A stretch of 64,000 nucleotides of DNA from assembly GCF_000002995.4 (NCBI RefSeq), contig NW_025062477.1, positions 2,622,001 through 2,686,000 on the forward strand, read 5' to 3'. Below are positions 12,032-23,581 of the stretch, piece by piece (within the stretch, counting starts at the first letter, position 1; every line of letters starts with the position of its first letter). Both the position numbers and the translations under genes were made by a program. The DNA comes from Brugia malayi (Eukaryota; Nematoda; Chromadorea; Rhabditida; Onchocercidae). The notes under the pieces are model-generated. The model was given only the letters and a program-made list of their open reading frames with translations, searched no databases and was not told where the DNA came from.

Positions 12032-14826
12032 TCATGAATCTTCCATTTTCTCTAAAGCCACTTTCACGCGTTCCTTCAGTGCACCTTTATATGTCGCCAT
12101 ATCCAAATTTGGGAATTTTTCCGCAATCTATAAACTTAGCAATTTTTTAAATGAAAGTTAATGAGAGCGGTAGTAGTGTCTTGTTCCAGTCTTCTTACTG
12201 GACTGATTCAGTGGTTATTTCACAGGGGAATCAGCTGCTCCCCATTTGCAGTCAGACGACCTTTCAACTATCAGTATTATGTAAACAAAGTTTTAAAGCA
12301 TATTACCCTGTACATCAATTACTGATTCTATGGTTAACGTTAATAAAAAACCTTCTAACAGAACCTTTAGTCAACTTAGAATGCTAATCATTTATTTCAT
12401 AAGATTTCTCTTTAAGATATTCTAAACCACATAGCGCCAATTAGCTCTGTGTTTCAACAGTCGAAATCCCTACCCTTTCACACATCTGTTTCATTGTACA
12501 ATTAACAAGATCCACAGAACGCAGAATTTCGTTGATAGTAGTTTCCACCTCTGCATTTGAAGGTCCACCATCACCCCACGACGAGTCATCCTTAATATCA
12601 GCGAAACATTTACACTCTTCTTTTTGATATTGATATAAGAAATTCTAAACACTAATTCCAATTATGACGCAAGAAATGTGACCAGTTAAAATAAAAATTC
12701 AAAGCAAACCTTTGCCACAGTGCTTTTGGAAACAGAAGCTAATTTGGTTGAACTCTTCATCCTTTCAGAACGACTTTCTGTTGTGCTTGTCGATTTCTTC
12801 TCTTCAATATCTCCATCACCGCTAGATTCCTCTCCGCTTTGACCAGCGTCGTCATCCTCACTTGATTCTTCCTTTGATTTTTTTATGTTTTTCTTATTTC
12901 CTACAAAAATTTTACAAAATGGCTTCAAAAAATACAACCATTTACTTCCACCTCATTTGCAAAAGCATGACAGATACCTTTCTCTTCATTGCTTTTTTTT
13001 GCTCTTTTCCCCGTCGATTTTGAAGAGCTTCTTCGCTTCTTTGCTGAGGTGACCTTTCTGCCCTTATCTTCCGGTTTTTGCAAGAAATGAAGGACATTCA
13101 TCACCTTAAATAAACTTGCGTGAAATATCCTCTTATTTTGTAACAAAATCTCCAATCACGATTTCCTCTTTATGAATTAATATAGCTTTATATCGCGAAA
13201 AATGTAAGCTGTTATTTAATAAATATACTTACTGCTTCTTCTTTTGTATGTCCTCTCTCGGAACCCAAAATCCTTCCAATCATATGTAACTGAAAAGGTA
13301 AAAACTTTATTCATTGAAAAAAATTTTTTACTATTTTAATAAATTTCTCAGTAATGATAAATAATAGTAGATTGCTTCCACGAAAACCCATGATTACTGT
13401 CATGCAGATTTCAGTTTTAAGAACCGAGACCACGAGCTTCTATCGGAAAGCTACTGTACTATTTCAACCTATCAGTTGGACGTCTGTGCATGGTGTACAA
13501 AATCTTTATGCCATGAATACCAAGTTTCTCAAGTTATTAAAATTCCTGACTGAGCACCTCATTATTTGTAAACTTCATTGCCGTTGCCTTCTTCTTGTCG
13601 AAATCAGCACTCTTTTCATCAAATGCAAAACCGTTAAATCTTCTAAGATCTCTTTTTCTTGACGTTGCTGTCCCAGGTGTGCCGTAACATAGCCTGTGAA
13701 GCCATTTTAATGTCTCATTTTGCGCTTTAGAAATGCCATTATTCACTAAAAAATGAAAAGTATTAAACAAAATATCAAATGAAGGAAATGTCAAACTCAC
13801 AAACAAGACCACTAGGAAAAATACTAAAATCTCGATATTCCTGAAGTTATATTTTCCTCCTAGAGAAAAACATAGACGCGCGAAAATAGTTAAATAGTGA
13901 AAGTTGACATAAAATTATATTATGTCAAATTATGTCACTGCACCACCCTAATTACAACATTCTTGCAATTACCACAATTTCAGCAGTGCTCTCTAAACAA
14001 AATTTACCGAATTCAATGTCTCCAAGACAAGTTCCTGACCCAACTGCGTCCAGGGATGTTTTCCTTGAAGATGGAGACGAAACTGCTGCTAATCGTTCCA
14101 CTGCATGGCGCTGTCTTTTTCCCTCTCTTACAACTGGCTCATCAAGGAGACCTATAAATTCGATACCATTAGCAAAGCAGCCTATTATGTTCATAATTTT
14201 AATAGAGAAGATTCGTGTATAATTTCATATTTATAACCAGCATACTAACTTATCAACTTATCATCATCATTATAACAACTGTCTCAACTCAACTATAATG
14301 ACCATCATGTTCGATCATTGTCCTAAAAACGAACCTCTTTTTATAGGTTTCGGTTTTTCTTCTCTGACCATTCCTGTGGTTTCCTCCATATCATTACCAG
14401 TAGTATTCATTTCACTGCCACTTTTGTTCAGATTTTCAGTAAATGATTCCGACGTTGCCTCTTCCTTTATTTCAGTGCTTCCTTCATTCTTTCTTTCAAC
14501 ATTCATTTCATCTTTTTTAACATCGGCCACTGTCCCCTCTTCTTTTCGACCATCAACTATTTCCTCTTCATCACCTTCATCTTTCGATTTCTCTTCCTTT
14601 TTCGTCTAAAATAACCAAGAAGTAAACCCTGACTACTGAAATACAAATATAGAACAAAATGGTAGTAAAAAAAGTATACTTGGGAAATGCATGAAAACAT
14701 TCCGTACCAAAAAAAAGTAAATAGATTTCATGCTGTTCATAATTTTATTTATGAAATCTTATCCAAAATGATGAATAAACACATTCTTACCCGATCGCTA
14801 GCTTCTTCTTTATATTCATCAGCCAT
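12032..14826 (-). CDS. DEK-like chromatin protein
   Basis: Nine exons: 14826-14791, 14605-14335, 14151-14008, 13745-13558, 13289-13233, 13104-12978, 12900-12710, 12644-12474 and 12127-12032, about 426 residues. The N-terminus is acidic and Glu-rich. A SAP/pseudo-SAP region follows: LHRLCYGTPGTATSRKRDL, RFNGFAFDEKS, then VMNVLHFLQKPEDKGRK, which aligns with human DEK (LHKLLYNRPGTV, FSGFPFEK, ILNFLMHPK). Next come a basic, Ser-rich linker with SSEDDDAGQSGEESSGDG, and the DEK C-terminal domain (EILRSVDLVNCTMKQMCER, then KFPNLDMATYK). DEK binds cruciform and supercoiled DNA and acts in chromatin structure and splicing. The donor of exon 4 (GAG then GTGCTC) is chosen because it gives an alignment without a gap. 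Confidence 0.88.
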
Positions 14827-15263
14827 TGACGTACATACGACTTATTAAGACTACCTCGCAAACTGCAAAAACATGAGTAGACCGAATTAGTACGAAGAAA
14901 AAGTTAAATTGATTTATCATGAGGTTATGAGGTTACCAGTAATTACAATGTATAAATAGTGGTAAATAGAAAAGGAGCAAAAAATAGCGAAGTGTCTAAT
15001 AGCCAATCTCAGATATACCACAACCTCACATATCACAGATTAGAATCACTCAACCCTACCAATTGAACACCACAACCACACCCTCACCTCCCGCCAACCC
15101 ATCACTTTTTAAAACTAAGACCCGCCCGGATGGTCACACCAAAACCAACATCTCATCGTGGCACATTCTCATACAGCTCACCACCGACTCGATATGAAAA
15201 GCTTCAATCCACGGAGTATTGTGATAATGCCATGTAGCGTAGACTTAATGTTAGCACATAGCT
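14827..15263. promoter_or_regulatory. Shared divergent promoter region (DEK / MESH1)
   Basis: 437 bases separate the two divergent start codons. A C-rich stretch at about 15040-15180 stands out from the surrounding AT-rich DNA. The promoter role is inferred from position only. Confidence 0.4.
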
Positions 15264-16946
15264 ATGGACGTATGCATCGTCGTCAAAGCGTGTAATTTTG
15301 CAGCTGAACGTCATCGCTTACAGAGACGGAAAGATGCTTTGCAGACGCCTTATATCAATCATCCTATTGGTAAATTAAACTTTGCTTATTAGAGTTATTT
15401 AGCTTGCAAAATATTTAGAGTTAGAATAGAACAAAAGTATGAAACTGATTATAATTGACCGCAATTATGCTATTTCAAGAATATTTCATGTCATTTAGTC
15501 TTTTGGAAGCATTTCAGTATGTTTTCATCGTCATTGTTGCATTTATCTTCACATGTAATATTTTTCTATTTCATTTTTTTTTTCTATATTTGTATCTTCT
15601 GTATGTTAAGTTAAGACGCATAAAATTTTTGATTAGGATTTATACTTCGAAGAATTTATTTTAGGTGTTGCGAACATATTATCCTCAGAAGTTGGTGTGA
15701 CAGACAGTGCGACGATTGCAGCAGCACTGTTGCATGATACTGTTGAAGATACATCTACTACTTTCCAGGAAATCAGTAGTTTATTTGGTGAAGAGGTGCT
15801 TTTCTCTCGAAACTTTTTGTGGTAGCTCAAAGAAGAACATTTGGTACGAGATTATGATCTGTTGATCTTATTTTCTATTTTCAGATTAGTCAAATCGTGC
15901 AAGAATGCACCGATGATAAAAGTTTACCAGCCTCTGTACGGAAACAGCTACAAATTGAAAATGCGGCAAAACATTCACATAAGGTTAATTTATAATTGAA
16001 CATGAGAGAGCAGAATAGGAAGGAAGCTGAATCATGTATTTATTATTACTAATTATTCATTTTGATTGTATTGTATATTTTACATTTTTTTGAGATATTC
16101 TTGTTCTGGAAAGGACTTGTCCTTCATTAGTGTAAAACCAAATGCTTAACTTATGTCCTTGAATACAAAACCAAATCCTGGAGATTTACAGCAGAGGATA
16201 TTGAAATATAAAGTGAAACGTAGCATCTCGAATTTTACTATTCTTTGTCTCCTGTTCAGCGTCTTAATGGTGTTAGTTATGTGTACCATATGAGGCGCAG
16301 TTTTATTCGACTGAGTTTCAAAAACATAATTTTAAGAAATTGTTCTTGTGTTAAGCAATTTCGAGGAAAAGCAGAATATGGCAATTCATACTTTTCACCA
16401 GAATGTTGAAGAAGACATATCATTTTAAGGGTGAGAATAGAAACAGTGAGTCGATCATTAGTATCACAAAGAAAAATGTGCAACTATTGTAAGAATTAAA
16501 TAGGGTAGAACAACGCAGTCTAGTGAGATATAACTACCGGAGAGTGTAGATTTGCACACACGTAATATGTAAGCATGCAAGGGAAAATATTCTGTGCTAA
16601 GTACTTTTTTTAAAAAGAAGTCGAAATTGAAATTAAATGAAAGTAATATTATTTGAGCATTAAATAATGTGTGATCCCAATAATATGTATACACTGAGCA
16701 GGAATTATTGATTGTCATGTTATGCAGTTCCACAAATACAATCTGTTGTAGGCAAAATTAATTCACCTCGCCGATAAACTGTATAATTTGCGGGATTTGG
16801 AACGTGAGACACCGGTTGGATGGAGTACACAAAGGGTAAAAGAATATTTTATATGGTCGAAAGCAATTGCTTCAGAATTAAAAGGAACTAATGAAGCTCT
16901 GGAAGTCGCCCTTGATGATGTCATTAATAGGTATTTGTACAAATGA
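15264..16946 (+). CDS. MESH1/HDDC3-type HD hydrolase
   Basis: Four exons: 15264-15369, 15665-15795, 15885-15983 and 16752-16946, giving 176 residues (human HDDC3 is 179). It is the stand-alone metazoan relative of the SpoT hydrolase domain. Metal-binding HD-domain motifs are present: the first His in TPYINHPIG, and HDxxED as LLHDTVEDT; the conserved helix [14 protein letters not shown] follows. Known members hydrolyse (p)ppGpp in vitro and act as a cytosolic NADPH phosphatase in animal cells. The last exon reads straight to a stop (VINRYLYK), so no further exon is needed. The upstream ATG at 15248 is in another frame. The gene is complete. Confidence 0.94.
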
Positions 16947-17063
16947 GATTAAACAAAAGTTTACAGGCTTGACAATATTGTGCAATATCCCCTTTTTTTG
17001 CAAATGATATTATTCTTGCTATTGTTTGACAAGATGTTCTAGACTACTCCTGTCGAGAAGTTC

Positions 17064-18025
17064 TAGGGATTTGTTAGAAGGAGTTTTCTTGGTTGTGATT
17101 TGGAGTCTGTAATGACGAATGTGTTCTGTAATAGTATCTGTTGCAACAAAGTTTTATTCGCTAGCAACTACATTTCACAAAATATTAATTAAAACATTGA
17201 CAATATGCTGATAATTTCATAGAGATGTTACTAAGAGTATTTGATGAGGTGGAAGAAATAAACGGATGCTATACATATATAATATAATATAATAAATTTA
17301 AATAAATGAAATACAAATTATATAATGTAAAAAAAATAAATAAATAAATTTAAATAAATGAACCTTAATGAGTGCACGAACCAGCCAAACTGAAGCTTGT
17401 TGACCCTCGAACACTGATTGAAGCAGTGATTTAACATTTTATATAATAGATATTGGTTTACAACAAAGCGCACGATTACAGTGATTAAGAACTGTCCTGC
17501 CGGATGATCTCTACTCTTTGTACAGTAAGAGTTGAGTGATGTCATTTGCTCATAAGAATGATTACTAGGTTAGAAAACACGGTAATATATTGTAGATTTG
17601 GTTTAGAATAAAAGAACAATTTCCAAAAATATTAATTATGCATATATTCTTTGTTAACAACTGTAACATTCAAATAACAGCCAACTGGAAGATGAGTGTT
17701 GGATAAATGATTGCTTACATGATATGTAATTTGGAAATAGTTTTTGTTTGTCTGAGAGATATTTAATTCAGACAATTTTTGGATTTTATTTTCACATATT
17801 ATTATAATTGGTCCTGACATTTCCGAGCGGAAGATGTGAAAACCTTCAGGAGAAAAGATTAGATACAATGTTTGAATGTGTCGGTTTGGAGCATTTCTGG
17901 TTCGTACAGCGATAGGCTGTTATTGTTCATCGTCTTCCAAAACTGATTTGTCGAACTCAGTTGGTCAATTTTTGAATTTCCTTTACTTCTAAAAGGTACA
18001 GCATATTCACTAGTTAATTGAGGGG
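17064..18025 (+). repeat. Left arm of a large inverted repeat (962 bp)
   Basis: This segment is the near-exact reverse complement of 18887-19816. The pairing 17591 with 19321 and 18025 with 18887 shares one register; outer parts (17261 with 19619) are offset by 32. The offset is one 32-base segment present only in the left arm, in the interval about 17541-17574. Otherwise only scattered single-base differences are seen. The arm starts 118 bases after the MESH1 stop. Two minus-strand open frames run through it (17868-17632 and 18086-17859); neither is recognisable. Confidence 0.93.
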
Positions 18026-18044
18026 CATATTCACTAGTTAATTG

Positions 18045-18090
18045 ATCTTTCATTTCATTTACACTTACATTTGCTCTAGTCCTCATTTAT
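18045..18090 (+). repeat. Inner inverted repeat, left copy (46 bp)
   Basis: Exactly complementary to 18330-18375 over 46 bases without a mismatch. The pair brackets 239 bases that contain the plus-strand UEV exon. A 21-base direct repeat of the type CATATTCACTAGTTAATTG lies just to its left. Confidence 0.95.
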
Positions 18091-18128
18091 GTAGTTGTTT
18101 TTGTTAATTAAAAAAAATTTTTTCTCAG

Positions 18129-18344
18129 AGTAAAATAGACAACTTACCGGTGGCAATATATCTCCGAGACACTCATCCTTACAAGGCGCCAACATGTTAC
18201 GTGTGCCCAACGACGGATATTGTACTGAGGGAATCCGAAACAGTGGATGAGTTAGGACGCATTTCTTTAACATATCTTCGTAATTGGACCTTTCCAGGAA
18301 ATCATTTAAGTGGTATAATAATAATAATAATAAATGAGGACTAG
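18129..18344 (+). pseudogene. C-terminal half of a UEV (TSG101-like) domain, exon in inverted orientation
   Basis: After the acceptor TTTCTCAG the plus strand reads the second half of a ubiquitin E2 variant domain: LPVAIYLRDTHPYKAPTCY, then RISLTYLRNWTFPGNH. This matches TSG101 (PICLWLLDTYPYNPP, then YLPYLHEWKHP). No N-terminal half exists upstream on this strand; it is on the minus strand at 18678-18487. A donor is possible at 18313 (phase 1); if not used, the frame stops at 18344 inside the 46-bp repeat after a run of Ile codons. In the orientation shown it cannot be spliced to its other half, so I call it broken. Reversing only the segment between the 46-bp repeats would place it correctly behind the N-terminal exon. 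Confidence 0.75.
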
Positions 18345-18375
18345 AGCAAATGTAAGTGTAAATGAAATGAAAGAT
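18330..18375 (-). repeat. Inner inverted repeat, right copy (46 bp)
   Basis: Reverse complement of 18045-18090. It overlaps the end of the plus-strand UEV reading frame and follows a short ATA microsatellite. Confidence 0.95.
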
Positions 18376-18486
18376 AGAAGAGAGATCGAAATAGTGTGTG
18401 ACAAAATATAATACCAAAATGGAGTGAGTGACTAAAACAATCAAGCCGTCTACAAAATAAATAAGGAACGCTCTTAAATGACAAAC

Positions 18487-18678
18487 AGGGATGGCGCCCT
18501 CCAGACAAAATGCAGTTGAACACGTGTAGTCCGGATAAATGTGATTAAACACGTTCGGTTTGAATCCAGGAAAGTGTCTTAAAGCTGACAGTATGTCAGC
18601 TTTCGCCATATTCATATATTTTGCTTTAGCTCGTTGCAGTAAAACATCAACGGTCGACGAAGCGAGCCTGTCTTTCAT
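18487..18678 (-). pseudogene. N-terminal half of a UEV (TSG101-like) domain, minus strand
   Basis: Starts MKDRLASSTVDVLLQRAKA and continues through ADILSALRHFPGFKP to TAFCLEGAIP, 64 residues, ending at a phase-0 donor (CCT then GTTTGT). It aligns with the first 60 or so residues of TSG101, including the turn before GTIPV. The frame runs on past the donor to about 18076 but loses all resemblance to the family. UEV domains lack the catalytic Cys of E2 enzymes and bind ubiquitin and PTAP motifs in ESCRT-I. The matching second exon (phase 0) is on the opposite strand at 18129. No stalk or steadiness-box exon was found nearby, so even the rejoined unit would be a UEV-only protein. Confidence 0.75.
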
Positions 18679-18742
18679 TACTACAAAATTTCATTTATAA
18701 TCATTTTTTTTTTTATATTGATAAGAATTAGATTTTTGCATA

Positions 18743-18898
18743 ATGGATGACGAATTAGATTTTTGCATGATAAATGCTCAATACTCCACAATAAGTAGTA
18801 GTTCCCATGGTGTGTGGAAATTAGCCAGGATAAAAGAAAGAGATAGAGAATTAAGAGGTGCTTCAATAGAATTACCACACAGAAAACCCCTCAATTGA
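18743..18898 (+). other. Short open frame running into the right repeat arm
   Basis: Starts MDDELDFCMINAQYS, contains KLARIKERDRELRG, and stops 12 bases inside the right arm. One base shift in the A/C run at 18882-18890 would join it to the frame that continues through the arm (LTSEYAVPFRSKGNSK to TDTFKHCI). It lies 64 bases from the minus-strand UEV start, in divergent orientation. Family unknown; it may be the broken 5' end of a gene whose 3' part was duplicated into the left arm. Confidence 0.35.
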
Positions 18899-19816
18899 CT
18901 AGTGAATATGCTGTACCTTTTAGAAGTAAAGGAAATTCAAAATTTGACCAACTGAGTTCGACAAATCAGTTTTGGAAGACGATGAACAATAACAGCCTAT
19001 CGCTGTACGAACCAGAAATGCTCCAAACCGACACATTCAAACATTGTATCTAATCTTTTCTCTTGAAGGTTTTCACATCTTCCGCTCGGAAATGTCAGGA
19101 CCAATTATAATAATATGTGGAAATAAAATCCAAAAATTGTCTGAATTAAATATCTCTCAGACAAACAAAAACTATTTCCAAATTACATATCATGTAAGCA
19201 ATCATTTATCCAACACTCATCTTCCAGTTGGCTGTTATTTGAATGTTACAGTTGTTAACAAAGAATATATGCATAATTAATATTTTTGGAAATTGTTCTT
19301 TTATTCTAAACCAAATCTACAATATATTACCGTGATGACATCACTCAACTCTTACTGTACAAAGAGTAGAGATCATCCGGCAGGACAGTTCTTAATCACT
19401 GTAATCGTGCGCTTTGTTGTAAACCAATATCTATTATATAAAATGTTAAATCACTGCTTCAATCAGTGTTCGAGGGTCAACAAGCTTCAGTTTGGCTGGT
19501 TCGTGCACTCATTAAGGTTCATTTATTTAAATTTATTTATTTATTTTTTTTACATTATATAATTTGTATTTCATTTATTTAAATTTATTATATTATATTA
19601 TATATGTATAGCATCCGTTTATTTCTTTCACCTCATCAAATACTCTTAGTAACATCTCTATGAAATTATCAGCATATTGTCAATGTTTTAATTAATATTT
19701 TGTGAAATGTAGTTGCTAGCGAATAAAACTTTGTTGCAACAGATACTATTACAGAACACATTCGTCATTACAGACTCCAAACCACAACCAAGAAAACTCC
19801 TTCTAACAAATCTCTA
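18887..19816 (-). repeat. Right arm of the large inverted repeat (930 bp)
   Basis: Reverse-complement partner of 17064-18025. It carries the same open frame as the left arm (19044-19280, plus strand, with two residue differences) and the same AT-rich TTTAAATAAAT tracts. The inner edge lies at the CCCC at 18887; the outer edge is at about 19816, where the two arms diverge abruptly. Confidence 0.93.
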
Positions 19817-20065
19817 TTTGACAAATAATAAAAGTAAAAATATCGTAATGAATTTTGAAAAGAAAAAAAAAATAATTAAATGAAGCAATCAGAATGCAAA
19901 ATACAGGAATACATTTTAGATACATCTTACCGATTCACCAACAGTTCCTAAGTTCACAATGTTAAACCAGATATCGATAAAGATTGACAGACTAAAGGCT
20001 TGAAGAAAATATTGTGAAGTATTATATATTTGCGAGATTAGAAAAACCATTTGTCTTTATTATGA

Positions 20066-23000
20066 TCAGTATTTGTGACTTGGAATAGCTGCAAAGCGTG
20101 CTTTGCAACATGCTGATTGATCTACTGTTGAAGGTTCTTGCACTCGATATTCTTCAGTACACCGATCACATATCATTACCGTTGTTTCCGTTCCCATTTC
20201 ATAGATACTAGCTCGAGCTTTATCTGGATGTTGTCCCGGATAATTAAGTATTGTAGAATGAGGAAGCAATAAACCTAGAAAAGAGGTTCAGTCCACAAAA
20301 GAGAAATTTAAAAATTTAATTAGATGCATCCGCTAAAGAACTTTTGGAAGATCTCTGGAAAAGAAATTAAAGCTACCTTTCAGTTGTAATACAGTATAGC
20401 AAAAATAAAACAAAATTTTCAATTAACTTGTGTTAAACATTAATGATAAGAAAACTGAAATAAGGAAAAGTTTGAAATGCTATATTCAACTACTTATGCA
20501 ACATCAAATGAACAGAGAAGTAATATTATGAAGATCGCTCCGTATTAGATAAGTGAGAAAAAAAATATTAACTTCCTAGGTAAAACAAATGAGTAAATCA
20601 AGACAAAGAAAATTTATTTTGAACTATCTTTATTTGCAGATATGCCTTTATTTCAAACCGAACCAATGACTTTTCGTGGCAGAAAGACTTTGAAACTTCT
20701 CATAACTTATTCAAATACCAACTACTAAGCAATTAATTTTCACTTTTCTAATATATACTTATGCACCTCAGATTAATTCTAATAAAAAGAAAGAATTATT
20801 AACTGATAGAAGACAGAAGTATTCGATAGAAGTACTAATACCATTCGTTCTTTCTTGATAACTGTCTTGTTTTATGCGACGATTTTCCGCTTCCAGTTCT
20901 TGTTTTGCCTTACGTAAATCGTTCACTATTTCCAGCAAACCAGCATTTGTAAATATTAACTTGCTATTTTGCTCCTCCAATGTTGCCACACGTTGCCTGA
21001 GATTATTAACGTCATCTTGCGTCTGCGAATCTAAAACGAAAAAGGTGTTTCATAGGAAAAAAAATAATACTATCCTGGTTATTATGCTCTTATCACTCAA
21101 TAGAAAGAAATGTTTTATTAAAGAATGAACATTTCACTACTAACAAAAACAACTCATATATCATCTTACTTTTTCTATTTGTTGGAATAGATAAGACAAC
21201 AACTACAGCTTACAGATAAAAATACCTAATGGATAAAATTATTGGGAGAATGTCAAAGAATTATCAGTATTACAAGATTTACTTAATGGCATAGCTATTA
21301 TTCAATTACAGAATTTATCCGAAAAAACTATTATTTACGGAAACTATTGCTTACTAAAGCACCATAAATTTTCTAAAATTTTATTAATAAGAAAATTACG
21401 CAAGTGCAACCAATATGATAGTATACCAGGTGATTTTTTTCGAATCGATCGAGCATTATAAACCTGTTTCCTATCTCGAAGTGTCGCTTGTGCATCCATA
21501 TTACCAGTCGAATCAACCGACAGCTCATTCCAAATAGTTGCAGGACTTTGTGAACCGATACGTTCCTTGATCTTGAGCAAAGTTGATGGATATGTCCTTA
21601 TGTATGGATTCTGACTATGCTTATTATTTCCGTGAGGACGTGGTTGCAAATTACAATTTTCCAAACATTTGTATGACAGGAGAGCATTCCCTGTTGCTCG
21701 TCCATTTCTGGTCAAATAACACAAACATTTCATTAAACCAAGAGGTGGATCCGAATGAGGATGGCTGCCGTACTTTTTCCTTATGACGTAATATGGATTT
21801 TTTGTGTCCGGAACACCTGCAGCATTAACTCTTATGCTTTTACACGTTGGTCTTCGTACAGTACCAGCCCATGAACCTATAATTTAACTAACATTGCTAA
21901 GTAGCACAGAAGAATAATATATTGAAGTCTTAATTATTTAGAAAGCGACATACCTAAATCAAACATTGAAATTTGGAATTATCCCATAATCTACTTCGCA
22001 AAAAGAAAAAGATTCTAAAAGTGGTATCATGACAAGAAAATGAAAGTATTATTTAACATAATTATTACAACCAGTTATTCCAGAATAAATTTTCTGTTTT
22101 TTTATTCTTATTTATTTTATGTTTTTAAGTATATGTTGTTCTAAGGCATAAATGGAAATGTTTCTTCTATATAAATGCGCTAAAAATAAAAATGTGCAGA
22201 GTCTTCAATTTTTTGCAGCAATATTCTCACCAATTATCTTCGGCAAACTTATATAATTCTTCAACTTGTCGTTTCGATAAAACAAAACAGTATATGACAA
22301 ACATATGAAAAATTATTTAAAAAGAGACATACCTAAATTGTCCACCCAAAGATCTCGCTCGGAAATGAAATCTGTATCCAAAAGAAATGAAATTTCAAAA
22401 GGTTGACCATTTAAATAAATTTTCGGTAATCTTATATTCCTTTCCACAAAACTGAAAACAAATATCCAACGGTTAATTATGCAAAATATTTGATTCGATC
22501 CCGAAAACTACAAATCTGTATCAGCTGCATAAAACTTTAAAATACAATATAAAATCATTTGACAAAATAATAGCACATAAAATTACTCGAAGTTATTTCC
22601 TGATATTATCAACACTGTATCAATCTGCAGGACTGACAACAATAACAAGTGAGCTTCCGAAAAGAAGAAGCTCGACATAATAGCAAAAGAAATTTATTTC
22701 TCCAAAATGTTCAAAATACTATATTCAACAACAACAACGAACTGCTATTATCGTCTAAGATCAGTTTTGAGTAAATAAAAGAATATTTCTGAAGTAAGAT
22801 TTAACACACCATATTTTATTGGATTAGAAAAAAAAAAAAAAAAAACTACGGAATTTTAGAAGTCAGAATATACGAACCTGAAAGTCAACACAGATAAATG
22901 AAATGACCTACGTGCTAATCATATCTTTGATTGGCAAATCTTTGACCTTCGATATGTACTTGTAACTATAGATAACACCATCGACGACAGGTAACGAACT

Positions 23001-23581
23001 GCAATAATTTGTGCACAGTTTGTTCATTAAAGAGAATCATGCTGATGCATGACTAAAATATCTCTTGGAAAAACACTAATACATCATTAACAATTATGTT
23101 ACACAGATATTATGAAAATGGGATGTGTAACCAAGCCACCTATAACTTCCTAAAATTTCCAGGTAACATGGCCTCAGTGGTATTATAATACAAATATTTT
23201 CAAAACCACTGTTCATAATAGCATTAAAGTACTTATATATGCTTATTTTACATATTTATGCAGCACCAGCTTTTAAAAAATAGAAATCTGGTGTAAAGTG
23301 TTGTGGTTTCAATATATGTAATTATAATAATTCCGCTAGCTACAGAAAAAAGTAAAGGAAGGAAGATAAAAATGCTCTTCAGAATCAACTTTTCTAAAGC
23401 TTATTTTAAATTTAAGCTAAACAACTAACATTCCGTCATCAGCACTTGTTGAAGGTCGACTTTCTGTTTCTGATTTCCGTTTCTCTTCTCGCCGATTTTC
23501 ACCATCCCGCTTCCCGAATTCATCTGTGCCAGCAGGCATTTCGACTTCTTGACTCTGTGATAAAATTAACTGCTGCTCCAT
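20066..23581 (-). CDS. Unrecognised 372-residue protein with coiled coil and Cys-rich end
   Basis: Five exons: 23581-23430, 22451-22333, 21876-21427, 21030-20842 and 20274-20066, all in phase. I do not recognise the family with certainty. Order of parts: a charged N-terminus (REEKRKSETESRPSTS); the segment LPKIYLNGQPFEISFLLDT; a large middle exon with CLCYLTRNGRATGNALLSY, two Cys and then PRPHGNNKHSQNPY; a basic linker (LLKIKERIGSQSPATIW); a coiled coil (NNLRQRVATLEEQNSKL); and a C-terminal Cys cluster (ICDRCTEEY, then ACCKARF). The Cys/His spacing plus linker weakly recalls FLYWCH/MULE-derived nematode proteins; that is inference. Exon 3 must run to 21427 (donor GTATAC) to stay in phase with exon 4. 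There is no signal peptide; a nuclear DNA-binding role is possible. Confidence 0.65.

Noticed and set aside
18076..18483. Continuation of the minus-strand UEV frame beyond GAIP (hydrophobic tail)
   Set aside because: All family similarity ends at a good phase-0 donor at 18487; the rest is intron-like and antisense to the flipped exon.
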